Counted from the first letter of the stretch, positions 1 through 12,850 are shown. The stretch: 64,000 nt of DNA from Talpa occidentalis (GCF_014898055.3 NW_023601212.1:53184329-53248328), one strand, 5' to 3'. Notes: generated from the sequence alone by a model not told the origin. A program made the numbers and translations.

Positions 1-38
1 TATCAGTAACGTGAATAAAAGTTCATCAAGATAATCTT

Positions 39-294
39 TTTTTAAAGATTTATTTATTTATGCATACAAGAACTGGGGTACAGGCCAGATGTGTGGGCCT
101 GAGACAGAAACAGGGTGGGGAGCAGAACAGGCAGATCAACTGAAATACACTGCTGAGGGGAGCAGCAGGCGAGACAGGAGAGGTCTCCTGTACCATGTGG
201 GTAGCTCCCTGGCCAGGGACTGAGCTCAAGCTGCAGTGGTTGTGGATAGCTTCATAGCTTGCATCTTAACCCCTTGCACCACCAGGGAGGCCCT
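39..294 (-). mobile_element. tRNA-derived SINE, subtype B
   Basis: Reads T-run, AGATTTATTTATTTATGCATAC, body, then ...CACCAGGGAGGCCC at the right end, so the element is on the minus strand. It is flanked by a 14-bp target duplication, atcaagataatctt, at 25-38 and 295-308. Confidence 0.9.
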
Positions 295-308
295 ATCAAG
301 ATAATCTT

Positions 309-657
309 GAGCAAAAGAAGCCAGACACAAAAAGAATACACACTATCCATAAAAAGTGTCTTTTTTTTTTTTTAAGGTAAAACTGAGACATAACATTTGG
401 AAGTTAATGCTTAGGTGGTAAAACTATAAAGAAAGCAAGTGAGTTATTTTCTTAAAAGCTGCGATAGTGTTTTTTTTTTTTTTTCCCCTTTTGAAGAGGA
501 AGAGGGGTAAGAATTGAGAAAGATCACAAACATCATTGCTGGAATTCTGGGAACAACTGTTTCTTGATTTTACATGGGTATTTGTCTTGTGATAAATCAC
601 TGAACATCTTTGTTTTGTGCACATTTGGTAGGCGAGTTATAGGTTTATACACTGATA
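309..657. other. Unassigned non-coding stretch
   Basis: Contains two T-runs (about 360-373 and 470-484) and a purine-rich segment. I see no gene or assignable repeat. Confidence 0.5.
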
Positions 658-775
658 TTTAACAACAACATATATGTTAAGCAAGCACTTATTAACATAT
701 GTTAAGCACTTATTAACACTTATTAACGTATATGTTAAACCCATATTTAACACCAACATATATGTTAAGCACTTA
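658..775. repeat. Degenerate tandem repeat around atatatgttaagca
   Basis: The words 'aacatatatgttaagca', 'acttattaac' and 'atatgttaa' recur four or five times with irregular spacing. It is a short AT-rich minisatellite-like tract. Confidence 0.7.
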
Positions 776-3119
776 GCCTCATGCCTGCCACAGAATAGAT
801 GAGCAAAGTACATGAGATTTCTTCCCTCTCTCCATTCCTTCTTTCCAGCAGAAATATAAGCAAACAAGGAAAAGGTGAATTTTTATAAACATCTCACTTC
901 CCAAGTATAGGGATCATCATTCCCCCACTCTTACAACAAGCTCCCCTCATTGCCATGGCAACTACAGTCCCAGGTAAAGCTTGTGCAGAGGAGGGAAGTG
1001 GGCACCTTGCAGCCTGAACTCGATTACCTACCTCCTTGCATGAAGAAATCCTTGCTAAGAACTCAATTGCTAAAGCCCTAAGCTGAAAGTGCCCATTAAC
1101 GGATAATATGTTTGTTTGTTTTCCATTTTATTTTCCTTTCCAAAAAACAAAGCACAAGCTTTGTTTAAAGGCCTACCTTTGCCGCAGGTTGCAGTTAATC
1201 CTATAATCAGTGGGTGAATGTTTACAGAGCCAGACATTGTTTGTGCATCAGAGAAGCCAAGGGGTGGGCAGTGGAGGTATTGTCTTCTAAGGGATCTCCT
1301 TAGTGGGGCGGGTGCAGGGCAGGGCTGGGTGGCAGGCACAGCAGGCTGTGGGCTGCAGGGAGCTGCCATTCACCTGTCCCTGCCACAGCAGACTTGTTTC
1401 AGCCTGCATTCGCTGGGCTGCTGTCTGCGCCTACCCACCCGCTCTTGCCCACAGCCACATGGACACAGAACTGGGGAAAAGGCTAATGAAACTTGGGAAA
1501 AACATTTCAAATCTATCAGATGAGGAATCAAAGACATCTGACAAAAAGGAGATTGCCAAAGATTCCTCTTTACATGACCTCCCTCCAAGTCACAAGCCCT
1601 TACTCCAGCCCCCGTGAGGGGATTACCTCACACACACACACCTGAAAAATACCAATCTTGAAGAGATGAGAGAATGAGATTCCTAGGCCTAAAAGTGAGC
1701 AACAAGTCAGAGGGCCAATACTTGAGGTCACAAAGGAATGCAAAGGTTTATTTTCAGCCTATGTTGAAATTCTTTCTTGTGACCTCAAAGGAAATGCTGC
1801 CTTTAGCAGATATTTGTTCTGCAAGGGGGATCAGGCTGGAATTAGCTATACGCTGGGAAAGAGGTAAAGGACAAGGGAAAGGAGTCAGGAGAGGACAGTG
1901 GGAATGAACTTTCTTGGACCTATGGAATTAGACAAGAGGCATTTTGCTGGCTTGGTAGAAGCTATATTTTGTGTGTGTGTGTGTTTGTATGTGTGTGGCT
2001 GTGCTTGGTGCAGGAATTAGACTGGCCAGCAGAGACTCTGTCCCCCACCCCATGTGTATAAGGCCAGAAGATGATAGGGCTCAAAACCATCTATATACAC
2101 AAGGGCATTGTGGGGTAACTGGCCTCAAAAAAGAAAGAAAAGGTAACTGGAGAATATACAGATCAGGATAGCCACCAATTCCTCCCATTTCTAGACTGTA
2201 GTAGTCTGGCAGGAGGGCAAGGAGTGAAGAAGAGGGTAGAATCAGAGGCCATCACAGATGACTTGCACTCACCTGTATAGGTCAAGATGTGGCAGGGGAA
2301 TAGGGAAGGCAGGGATATGGTTGGGGGAGATTGGTCATCTCCACAATTACATAAAATATGTCAAGAACCAGGGAGGCCTGAATACAGCCAACTTGTAAAA
2401 TTGTAAAAGCAATCGAGAGTAACCCCACAGACACATCTATCTTTTGCCAGGAGATCTAGAACTAGAGAGAAGATTTTAGGCTGACCACTCAGAGGTCACC
2501 AAGAAGGACTCACACTGCCAGTCTGCTCAGGGGTGGAGAGCTGAAGGGATGATGTTCCCAACCACCTGAGGGTTCAGGGAGTCACCCTGGGGATGAGTGG
2601 ATTTGCCTAGTCATGCTATGGTTTCCAAAATGGAAGAAGCAGAGAGATCTGAAAGGAGATGACTTTTTGTTTTGATTCTGCAAAGGATTCCTCTGCATGA
2701 CCCTTGCCAATCTTCTTTCCTCAACAACTTCCTCATTTGCAGAGCATCAAAAGCTCTCATTATAGTCATTCCAATCCCATTACCTTCGTCATGCTCACTG
2801 CCAAAATTTAATAGTGTAACACCAATTTATCCTCTATAATCCTTCCTGATGACACCATCTCTGGTATTTATAAAATGTTTTTAAACCAAATTACAGCAGG
2901 GACAATTGGACTTTAACATTCAGAGAGAGGGAGATTTGGTCCTCTCCTTCCCCTGCGTGATTGTGGCTGATGACCCAAGGGCCCTGTAGCGACCCCAACC
3001 AACTGGGAGTGCTGAGCAAAGCAGACCCCCTTTCAGCCCCCACACCTGGCAGGATGGCAGGACTACTATACACAGGTGTGCCCTCACCCCAGTCTGTCAC
3101 GCTTAAACTCTTGAGATCT
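776..3119. other. Unassigned, no gene seen
   Basis: Mixed-composition non-coding DNA with a (GT)-rich microsatellite at about 1,968-2,002. Short open frames (for example 1,218-1,617) lack any recognisable domain or splice context. I see no feature I can defend. Confidence 0.5.
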
Positions 3120-3240
3120 GTTAGTCTTTTCTCTACCAGTGGATTGTAGGACTATTGAGGACAGGGCTCATCATTATTTTTCTTTATTTCTCCCTCAAGA
3201 TCTAGAATTAATGTTCACTGTTAAATTAAATTTGTGTTGA
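3120..3240 (+). mobile_element. Possible L2 3'-end fragment
   Basis: 'ctctaccagtggattgtag' followed by 'gaggacagggctcatcatt' resembles the L2 3' end (CTCCCCCACTAGAATGTAAG ... GAGGGCAGGG). It is strongly diverged. Confidence 0.4.
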
Positions 3241-5149
3241 TAGAACAAATTCAATAGACATCTATCAAAGGTTTATTGAATGGGTCCTGTTTGACTGGCA
3301 CTGTGATGCAGTAAACAGAGCTCCTTGGTTACAATGAGCAGAGACATTGCTCTCAACCACTTAGATTGATATTTATCCTTAGAACGGCGGGAAGTGACAG
3401 TGAGGACACATTTCCTTTCTTCACACAAGCCAGCTCCAGCCCGATGTCCAAGACCAGTTAGGCCAATCCTTGTCCCAGTGATTCAGAATCTTCTACTTAG
3501 CTTGGCAGGCCAGAAGCAAATTACTGCTATGAGTTTCAGGGGCCAGTTGGGTTGCAAGATTCACTCAAAATATAAGGAAAGGAAGTCAGCTAAAGAATCC
3601 CTTCCAACTCTGATCGGGAGTTAAATTGCTTTCTGAGATTCTGGTATTGGGATTGGGAGAGGGTGGCACTGGAGGGATGGGGTATAGGGAGAATCAAGCA
3701 AGGTGAGAATCTCAGAGACACTGAAGCTTGGTTATGTCTTCTCGGGTGGCTGCTGGGTGATAGTGGTCCTTGCAAACTTTGTTCTTATGATAAGATGAAT
3801 GGAGCAGAGAACTCCAGCATCAAGAAACAAATCTAAATGTGTCCCCTGAGGCTGTCCTGGTCCTTGCCCTACACCCAGAGTCTGACCTGTAGACACCAGA
3901 GCAGCCCCAAGCAGGTTCAGTGCAGGAGAACCTGTGCTTCTAGACGGATTTTCCAGGGAAGTGCACCTTCGGGACAATGTACTGAGTCCTCTCACCTTTA
4001 TCAGTGTCCTAAAAGCTCAGACGAGGCCAGGGTCTTGCTATGCTCACACATATTTTCCCTAGAAAGCTGTTCTTCCTGCAGAATGCTGGCAGAGAGGGTC
4101 TATCACTATTCCTGGTGTGGCCTGCCATTCATTCCTGCATGGTATCCCAGGGCCAAAATCACCCTGCAGTTGAGAGTCACAGGGACGGTCAGTCTTTACC
4201 ATGACCTTTCTCTGCCCAAACTGATAACTTTCTGCTAGACCTCTGAGAATTCAAACCTACCCTGAGCCAAAAATGTATTATGGCCTTGGTACAAGGTTGA
4301 ATCTCTGAACCCCATGTGTAAGTAGAAAAAGACTTCATGCCCCAGTGTCCAGCGCTGCCCAAAACAGATTGGCTGTGAAGAGAGCCAGGCCCAAGAGGCT
4401 GCCGGGACAAGGTGTGAACAGCAGCCTCCCCATCCCAAGCCCTATGGGATGCTAGGGATCAGGGAAGCCTTCTTCCCATCAGCGACAGAGACAGATTAGA
4501 AATTTCTCCCTGAATTCTAATGCCCTGGAGTGTGACCATCTTACTAATTCTTATACCCAATCTACCCATAGCAAAGGGGTTAACATCTTGCGATCTCCTC
4601 CCTGGGGCTTTTTAACCTAGAGACAAAAATATCAAGTAATGTGGCAACTCTGTCAAACTTGAAAAAGTCTTAGGGTTGGAAGAAATTGTAGCTGCTATCC
4701 ATTCTTACCCCCATAGAAATGAGTTAACCACTGCAACACCAAGGTCAAAGGGACACCAATTTTTTTCCTCCTACTAAATGGAATCATATTTCTCCTTTCT
4801 CTAAATTACACATTCTCAGTTGCTTAGTTCTCCTTATAAAATACGACACCAGAGACATTTGTGTGGCAGGCCACAATCCTTGGCATACAAAGATGAATGA
4901 GACAGGGTCACCAGGTAGGCAAATCAGTGAATGCCATGAGTACTCTGTGCAACCACATGCCAGGTGCTCCAGGGAGAGCAGGGCAGAGAGCTGTCCATGG
5001 CAGCAAACAGGATTCTCAGATGCCTGAGCATCCTCTCCCTGATGCTCAAGCTGGTGTTTTGAAAGATGAAAGGGGTTTACCAGATGGACAAATGGGAGGG
5101 AGGGCAACCATGGCAACCATGGCAACGGAACCAATAATGATGATTTATT
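3241..5149. other. Unassigned, no gene seen
   Basis: Non-coding DNA of average composition. No tRNA, SINE or LTR signature and no long open frame with a recognisable protein. Confidence 0.5.
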
Positions 5150-5225
5150 CCTCCTGTCATACATTCATTCAACCAACATTTACTGAGTACCTGCTTTGTG
5201 GCAAGATCTGCCCTAAGTAGGAAAA
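5150..5225 (-). mobile_element. Possible L2-like 3' terminus
   Basis: 'cattcattcaaccaacattt' followed by 'actgagtacctgctttgtgg' resembles the widespread element end TTCATTCAACAAATATTTATTGAGCACCTACTATGTGCC read in reverse. Confidence 0.4.
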
Positions 5226-5523
5226 TAAGAGTGAAAAAACTTACAGTATATTTTTGGATCTAAGATAAAAAAATAAAAGGCAAAACTGACATACTGAAGT
5301 TCGACAAGAACAACACAGAGGAAAGAACAGGTGATTTGAGAGCCCACAGGAGGGCACTAAGTCTATGAGAGGAAGCATGAAGTGAGCCAGTTTAGTGAGC
5401 TCAGAAAATAACAGCCGAGCACAGGGTCCCCTGGCAGAGGAAAATGGGACTGCAGAGACAGGGGTATGGAGACGCTGGGGCTTTATTCCTCAGGCAGTGG
5501 GGGAAAGAACATGGTAGACTTTA

Positions 5524-5747
5524 TGTATACAAGAACTGGGGCACAGGCCAGATGCACGGGAGGTGAGAGGATTCACCAGAGACAGAGCAGGAAACAGAAC
5601 AGACAGACTGACGAAATATGCTGTTGAGGGGAGCAGCAGGCAAGACAGGAGAGGTCTGCTGCGCTATGTGGGCTTCTCGCTGGCCCACCGGGATTGAACC
5701 CGCACTGCGGAGGCAGTGCTCAACCGCCTGCGCCACCAGGGAGGCCC
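5524..5747 (-). mobile_element. tRNA-derived SINE, intermediate type, short tail
   Basis: Ends ...TGCGCCACCAGGGAGGCCC at 5,747. A target duplication catggtagacYtta flanks it (5,510-5,523 and 5,748-5,761). The usual AAATAAATAAATCTTT tail is reduced to a few bases. The B-box complement 'gggattgaacccgc' is well kept. Confidence 0.88.
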
Positions 5748-5761
5748 CATGGTAGACCTTA

Positions 5762-6751
5762 AATAAGTGGGTGATGGTATCCCATTTATGTTCAAGGAAC
5801 AGGGAAAGCAGATGGGTGCAGGAGACCAGCAGATTGCTGTGGTTTTCATGGGTGCTGCTTTTCTCCTCTCATGCACCCTTCTATGTCAATTTCCCTCTTT
5901 AAGCACAAAGCTGGAATGGAAAAAAATACTGCAGGTGTGCTTTGCTGATACAGTACAGCACTTGACTGCCATGAGATAAGGAATTGTTGTAGATACTACT
6001 CTTCTGTTATTGCTGCCTGGGATGACATGGTTTTTGGTACCATGACTCTATACAAATTCTGGGGTCACTTTCTCATTTACTGTGGTCAAACTCATCTGAT
6101 GTGTTCCCCTCATCTAATGTTTATATATTCAGTTCTTGCTACCAAAGTGTAGAAACTGCCATTAAATGTCATTTTGTTAGCTCTCTGCCTTCATCTAGTC
6201 CTGTTCTGACAGCCTGTCTGTGCTGCCTACCTTTGCAATATCTGCAGATTAGGTTCTCAAGTTACTATGATGCTTTATTTGAGTCCTTGATTTAATTTTG
6301 AACAGGTCAAGAGGAGAAAGGATAGATGTGCCCTTTATAAATTCAAATAAAACTGCTTTACAAATCCTATTTTGCCATTATGCTGAAAAATACCAGAAGA
6401 ATCTATTTTTTAAATGCCATGTGGAAATCAAGGAACACTTTCTAAATAAAAGATTGTGCTTCATCTGGCAAAACCTGTTCTTAATCAATCTATCTTGAAT
6501 CCTAGCCATTACCACTGGCTTTTTACAAGGATCCACTGAAAAGCCTTTTAAACAACAGTGATCATTACTCAGTCCCCATCGTATGCGTCCCTTCAGCAGG
6601 AGCTGACACAGTCCCTCCCTCCCCACCACGTCTTCATCAGCACCGAGGATGTCACCATCCCTGGGTTATCCTCCTACCTCTGCAAATGGCTGCACATTTT
6701 GGTCTCTCTGTGCTGCTTCCTTCTGTTTTCAACATGTCAGCATCAGGATGT
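5762..6751. other. Unassigned, no gene seen
   Basis: AT-richer non-coding sequence. Open frames here are short and domain-free. Confidence 0.5.
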
Positions 6752-7026
6752 GGGCCTCCCCAGTGGCACAGCGGTTGAGCGCTGGGTTGCGAAGCTGCCC
6801 GCAGCCTCTGCAGTGCTGGTTCGATCCCCGGCCACTAGACGAGGGTCTCACATGGCACACAGACCTCTCCTGCCACGCCCGCTGCTCCCCTCAGCAATGT
6901 ACTTCGTCAGTCTGCCTTTCTGCTCTCCGCTCTGGCTCTGGTGAATTCTCTCACCCTCCCATGCTTCTGACTGTACCCAGTGCTTGTATAAATAAATAAA
7001 TAAATCTTTTTTAAAAAAAAAAAAAA
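6752..7026 (+). mobile_element. tRNA-derived SINE, subtype A
   Basis: Head GGGCCTCCCCAGTGGCACAG contains an A-box-like TGGCACAGCGG, and GGTTCGATCCCCGG is a pol III B box. The tail is GCTTGTATAAATAAATAAAT then CTTTTTTA(n). Target duplication catcagKatgtg before 6,752 and at 7,027-7,038. Confidence 0.92.
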
Positions 7027-7099
7027 CATCAGTATGTGCTCTAGCTGAGTCTGAGGACTTCCTGTTTTTGTTAGTTAATCACTTGTTAATTTATGCATT

Positions 7100-7345
7100 C
7101 TCATGGGTAGCTCTTCTACCTTGGCTGCTTCCAGACACACCAATCCAACTACCTGCTACATTTTGCTTCTTGGATGTCAAATAAGCACCTCCAATGTGAC
7201 ATATCCAAGAACAAGCCTCTCATCTTCTCCCGCCCCTCCCCCCAAGTACCCCAGGGTACTCCCAGAGCCATCCAATTTCAGGTAATGCGACGCCATCATT
7301 TCAGATGATCAGGCCAAAGTCCTTGGAAAAAACGATGACTCCTCT
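7100..7345 (+). mobile_element. L2 relic, part 1 (ORF2-derived)
   Basis: Matches the L2 ORF region I recall ('ccaatccaactacctgctac', 'cacctccaatgtgacatat', 'gatgactcctctttttc'). It continues after an inserted L1 at about 7,712. Confidence 0.65.
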
Positions 7346-7711
7346 TTTTCTTTTTCTTTTTTTCCATTATTTGAAATTTTTTTTGATTTTTAAAATTTTT
7401 TGCATCATTGTTCATTTTTAAACAGTATTTGCTTCCCCCCACCCCCTCAGGTGGAGTCCCCATAGAATTTCCTTCCCCAAGGCACCCGTGCACCATCGCC
7501 TCAGTCCCCTGTGCTGCTCCCTCCCTCCCTCTGATCCTCTCCCTCCCCCTCCCCTGCAGGATGTCTCTGATTTATAATTGTCTGTTTTTGCTTTGTTGTG
7601 TTTTGTACTATTATTTTTTTGCACTGATGTCTTATTCAGTGAAATAAGTCAGAAGGAAAAAGAAAAATATCAGATGGTTTCACTTACAGCAGGAATATAG
7701 AGGAACCAAAT
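7346..7711 (-). mobile_element. 5'-inverted L1 3' fragment inside an L2 relic
   Basis: Begins on the plus strand with T-rich sequence, i.e. the A-rich tail of a minus-strand insert, followed by the reverse of a G-rich L1 3'UTR (to about 7,610). It then switches to a plus-strand L1 ORF2 end ('gtgaaataagtcagaaggaa' to 'ggaatatagaggaacc'). The L2 relic resumes with a near-duplicate of the left flank (gaYtcctcYttttct). The strand switch is typical of twin-primed L1 insertion. Confidence 0.6.
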
Positions 7712-7800
7712 AAGATTCCTCCTTTTCTCTCATCCTCATTCAATCTATTAGCAAAATCTCTGAGGATTTCAATGTTTTAGATTCCTCTAAGGTTTAAAAT
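7712..7800 (+). mobile_element. L2 relic, part 2
   Basis: 'ttctctcatcctcattcaat' followed by 'ctattagcaaaatc' continues the L2 ORF interrupted at 7,345. Confidence 0.55.
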
Positions 7801-8639
7801 CACTAAAACCATTTTGACAAAGGACATGGTAGCAAAGTAGAGATGCAAAGGACAGATTTTCTGTCGTACGTAACACCCACTATTCACCCTGAGTACAGAT
7901 CTAGGTTTCTTTCCTGTACTCAAACAAAGTTTTATCAAACCATTAATTTTTCAAATATCCTAGTTCAACATTCCTGGTTCCTTACTCTTACAGCTATACC
8001 AGCCCTTCAGATTTTTATTTTTTTTTTTTTTTTTGCCAACAAGCCTTCTTTCTTCCTTTTGTACATGATCTTTTTAAAAACTGAGTAGCCCCTTTTTCCT
8101 ATTGACCCATGATCATGTTGATGGTCTGTTTTGACCCTCCCTCTCCTCTTCCAGTGCAAGAGCAGGTGAGATATCACTCTCAAATGCCTCTCTGTTGGCA
8201 TTTTCACTTGGTTGATTCCACCAGAGCCATGCACCCTCTCCCCACATGGGGTTGCTGCTAGGAGGGATTTTCCAGGGGGGACTGCACATCCCAGTCCTAC
8301 CTGAGATGGGAAACCTTCTAATTAAGTCATGCCAGTGGCATGTGTGCAGAAGCGATATGTGCGTATATCTCTATCTCTGTATCTACATCTACATATCATT
8401 CAGGGATAGACCAAAAAGTCTTTTTCCAGACTCTCCACTTCATCATCTACAAACCACATGTCTCCCTTCCTGTTGACTTTGGAAGTCGCCTGTCAAATGG
8501 GGCAGTGCCTCTGTCAGTTTGGGTGCTTGAGTTGAGCCCTTTGCCAGTTAGACTTTATGGGAGTAGGAATTTATAACATACAAATATATAATGTATTGTT
8601 TCCCTTTGTTTGAGGACAAAGAACAAAACCATTGCTAAT
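7801..8639. other. Unassigned, no gene seen
   Basis: Contains a T-run at about 8,018-8,034 and a short imperfect TATCTCTATC/ACATCT tract near 8,365-8,395. No gene or clear element. Confidence 0.45.
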
Positions 8640-8795
8640 CCTATCAGACCCTGCAAGACTTGACTCCTCCTTCCCGACCTAAGTGCCTTGAGTCCCACCT
8701 CCCACTTTAACACTCTCTGCTATACTATTTCTTTTCATTGAAAGTGCTATATTTTCCTGCCTCAGGGCCTTTGCATGTTCTGCTCCAAAGAATTT
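8640..8795 (+). mobile_element. L2 fragment
   Basis: 'ccctgcaagacttgactcc' ... 'cctgcctcagggcctttgca' ... 'ttctgctcc' matches the C-terminal L2 ORF segment (CCTCAGGGCCTTTGCACTTGCTGTTCC). Confidence 0.65.
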
Positions 8796-9550
8796 ATATA
8801 TTACCATAGCAAGTGTCGTCTTAGTTAAAACAACACCTACATGTTTTTCCATGAGCCCAATGAAGTCTTCTCTCTACAGTCTGGACAGTGTATTGAACCC
8901 ATGGCACACGTTTCCTCCTCAGCCATGACAAGCTTTACAGGGAGCGGGATATATCCTCCCAATAGTCTTACAACTACTACTTCACAAGCATTTCTGCTCT
9001 CTCCTACTGAGGTCCACACCTCTTTCTTTCATCTCACATTTTACATACTGGGAGAGAAAACTGTCTAAAGAATAAAAGATAGGGACAGTTCTCTAAACAA
9101 TGGGTGAGGTAAGGGGCCAGCTGGATCCTATTAAAAGAGAGAAGAGTAAGAAAAAAGTGAGTGTTGAAGGAGGAGGCCAGTGTGGTGGTTGTTTGAATTA
9201 GTGAACCTGGACCAAGCTCAAGACTATGTAAGAAGCAGCACTTGGCCCTCAGGCTAGGCCAGGCCAGAGGCAGACACTTGTCATTCCTGCTTGCAGGGCA
9301 GCTAGAAACAACTGGAAGGTCCTGCAACTGGTGCCTTTGTCCAGCCGATGTGCTGCAGTGGCAGCACAATTAATAGCCCTGCAGCAAGGAGAAAGTCAGA
9401 GAAATGAGTTCCCAGAATACCCAGGCCAGCCACCCTGGCACCTCACCATAGAAGGGACCTCACAGGAGGGAGGTTTTACAGCACCTATTGGCTATGTGGC
9501 TTCACTTTCCTCCCTGCATACAATCAGAATAGGTTTGCTCTATTTAGATG
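8796..9550. other. Unassigned, no gene seen
   Basis: No repeat or gene that I can defend. Confidence 0.45.
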
Positions 9551-9652
9551 TACAGTTGACCCTTGAATACCATGGGAGTTAGGAGTGTTGACCCCCATTC
9601 AGTCGAAAATCTATGTGTAAATATTGACTCCCCCAAACTTAACTACAGTTAA
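9551..9652. mobile_element. Tigger/mariner-like DNA transposon end
   Basis: 'acagttgacccttgaatacc' ... 'gttgacccccattcagtcga' ... 'ttgactcccccaaacttaac' resembles the terminal region of mammalian TcMar-Tigger elements (CAGTTGACCCTTGAACAACA ... CCCCAAAACTTAACTAC). Confidence 0.6.
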
Positions 9653-12600
9653 GGAGCTGTGCTGTACTAATGTCGCTGGGAAACTTGATGACCACAGATC
9701 TCATTGCACTTGAGCTACAATATGCTCCACTCCTCAGGTTCGAAACTCTTACCTAAACATCTGAGCAGCCTGGAGTACGAGGGTAAGGCTGATGGTCAGG
9801 CAGACACAGCCTCTCTGGGAATAGCTGGCTTGTGCCACTCAATGACCAGGTGCGGGGTCAGTCCTGCAGCCCCTTTATCAGAGGGAATTTAGAGCATGCA
9901 AGTCCCTGGATTAGTGAGTAATCATGTGCGTGACTGCACTCTCCCCTCTTACTCCGAGCATGTTCCGAAAGTAAAGTTGCAAAGGTCTTTGTAATCATTA
10001 CTTCAGCTGCTTGTTAGAGGGATAAGAGAATAGGATGTGAGTTTCTGGCCTCAAGAGACAAGATGAGAATTTGGCTGGTCTCTGGAGCTCCCACAAGATT
10101 TTCATGAATTCCACATTCACAGGTCATTTGAGGTCTCACCCTGTGGATGATTTTGCCCCCACTCCTGCCACCACTTGTCCAATGGGCCATTACAGTTCTC
10201 AGGGTCCCTAGTCTCTTGAGTGGATTCATGCTCAGCAGACCCTGCTCCACTACCCCCTGAGCCAAGGATGCACATGTGTCTGACACATATGCATTGAAGA
10301 GGGCTGTGTGCACAGCAGAGAGCTCAGGGTTGGAGAAGAATTGGTGGAATTGCATGTGACAGATATGTGAGGTTCCAGTCATGTCAATGTGTGCCCATTT
10401 AAACCAATACCCAGGACTGCACAGAGCAGAAATCCACAAGCTTCTGCTATGGCTGGTGTCTTAGAGTCTGTTCAGAGCCAGAAATGTCTCCCACTGCTTC
10501 ATCTGGGCTCAGCTCATGAGGTGCAAGATCCGGAGTCATAATCCAGAATCTACAGAGCCAGTGGGTTTTCTGAGTGGGTTTGTCTTTAGAGGGAAGGCAG
10601 GGAGACTCATTTCTTTCACATACCCTATGATATTGCCAGTCCTTTCAGCTTGTCCTTCAGTGACCAAAAGGCATGGATGGGTGTGGTGGACCCGGCACTC
10701 TATCTTCCATAGAATTTGGCCAGCACTGTGCTAACCCCATCACCTCTGTCCTTCCTGATTCCCACCCTACAAAAGGGCATCAGAAGATGCTGACATCGGA
10801 AATGGCAAACCAGGAGGCGTGTGGAGCTCCTGCTCCCCTCCCAGCTTCTCCACATGGTCTTTGCTCCTGCCTGGTGACTGGGGTGGATGGGGGATTATTT
10901 TCCTCTTGTGGTTGCCCTCCTGGTTACCCAAGTGAATCATAGGGCAGAGGAGGCAGGGTGTGGCCTACAGCCAACTGGGGACAAAGAGACAGCTGCTCCA
11001 GATGCCCAGATTTTTATGGAGTGCCATGAGGGAGGGGCCTGCTCCCACATGGATGGAACTTGCCTGGTGTTTGGAGCTCAGCAGTGTGACCTGATCAGGA
11101 TACAGGAAGAGGAAGGAAAGACAGGGAGAGACACATCTTTTTGGCCAGAGTCCCATCAGGTAGTAGGTGCATAAGGCACACTCTGTACTCCAGGTGCCAT
11201 TTTCCCAAAAAACAGGGGTGAGGCCAGGCAGACCAAGGAGGGTGGAGGCTGCCTGGGTCAACACCTCACAGCTTCCACCCAGTTCCCGGCACTCACACCC
11301 ACTCCCAGGGCCCGCAGCTGGGTGGCTAAGAGGGAAGCCCTAGATGAACCTTCCTTTGTCTTAGCAAACTCAGAAGGAAGAGCAACGAGTGTGGGGGAGC
11401 ATGCAGGGTGGAGCTCACAAGGTTGACAACAAAGCTTACCCACTGAGGGTACCCCTTTCTCCATCCTAACTCTTGTCCTCTTCTAACTCTTGTCCTGACC
11501 CCATTAAGCAAAAACCTCAAATGTTTGCTGAAGAGAAGTAGGTTTTAACCCCAAAGTCTTGTGACACTTGCCCTGGGGGCAGGGAGGTGGAAAGGATAAT
11601 GGAGGGACTGGAAATCCTAAACTCCAGCCAGGATGGTGCACATACAGGCCTCCCAAAGGTATGGATTCCACCTCTTGGGTTGCTCCCTCATTGATTTCAG
11701 GATGTGGCTTTGCTGGGTTGGTGTCAGGCACTGACCATGACTCTCCCTCAAGCACAAGGATACTCTCCCTCAAGGTGGAGTATCAGCTCTCAGAGCATTT
11801 CTGCCTCCACTTCTATCTCTGGCTCTGAACTTCATGTTCCTTCTCAGGGTGGAAGGTTTCCAGGAGATAAGAAGGCCTTGCCACCCAGGCCCTCCTCACT
11901 GCCTGGCCATTCCACACTCTCCAGGAAGCTATGCAGGGATGGACCAGAAACATCAACAAGATGTACCATTGACCATCATTGGCCTGCCCCACACATGGAC
12001 CACTTCCATCCCACCAGGGTATCCCAGCTTCAACTTAAGAACAAAGGATGGACACCACAGCCAAACGCTTCCACCTAAGCCATGCCGTAGGACTCAGATC
12101 CGTTTCTACACCACGTGAAGACTTCCCTGTAAACTCCAACGTGCTATCATCTTCTCTTGCCTCCCTATCTATAGTCATATTTAACTACACCTCTGCTGGC
12201 TTCCTCCCCTCCTCTGCCCTCACGAGACGCTGCACTAAGCACTATGGGTGATGTGACATGGCACCCCCATCCTTCAGAGCTGCTTTTGCAATGTATGTGT
12301 GTATAGAAACAACCATCCCACCTAGTTTCATGAAAGAGATTCAGAGAAAATGCCATGGGGGTAGAGAGGGAAACAGAGCAAGGGGAAAACAGTAACTGAC
12401 AGAGAATTCACCAAGGGCTTCTGAAACATCTAGGATTTCGAGGGCCGAGGTCAGTCTAAGAAAAGACATTCTGGCAGAAGGACAGAGTGGACAAAAGCAT
12501 GGAGACAGGAAAGGGTGACAGATATAAGGCAAACCACTAGAATGGTCCCAGCCAGGCCTGCTCCTTCCAGCTGGCCCTGTCATTTGGCATATGGCTCCCT

Positions 12601-12785
12601 TCCTCCAGACTTGTCACTGGCTAGCTTCTGTCCCAGGTCACCTGCAGGCATTGAACTTGGGAGACTGCAGGAAGAAGTTAAAGCAACAATATGATCACGT
12701 GTTGTTAAAACCCAAACCTGGTCACTCCAGCCCAGATTTTCCCTGTATGGGTAGCTCTGCCAACCTGTCCCCTCAATCAATGCCA
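9653..12785. other. Unassigned, no gene seen
   Basis: Three kilobases of roughly 50% GC DNA. Open frames of up to 141 codons occur on both strands but none shows a known domain, and they overlap each other. I see no assignable repeat. Confidence 0.45.
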
Positions 12786-12850
12786 AGATGCCCTCTCTAG
12801 GCCTCAATTTCCTGAGGTACAAATAAAAATACTGCCTGCTGAGAGGTGAT
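12786..12850 (+). mobile_element. MIR fragment
   Basis: 'tctaggcctcaatttcctga' followed by 'ggtacaaataaaaatactgc' matches the MIR core (CCTCAGTTTCCTCATCTGTAAAATGGGGATAATA). Confidence 0.6.

Noticed and set aside
3837..4238. 133-codon open frame on the plus strand
   Set aside because: No domain or similarity I recognise, and overlapping frames occur on the other strand.
6800..6850. tRNA-like A and B boxes suggesting a tRNA gene
   Set aside because: They belong to the tRNA-derived SINE. No cloverleaf or mature tRNA structure is complete.
10014..10439. 141-codon open frame on the minus strand
   Set aside because: No domain, no promoter or splice context, consistent with chance.
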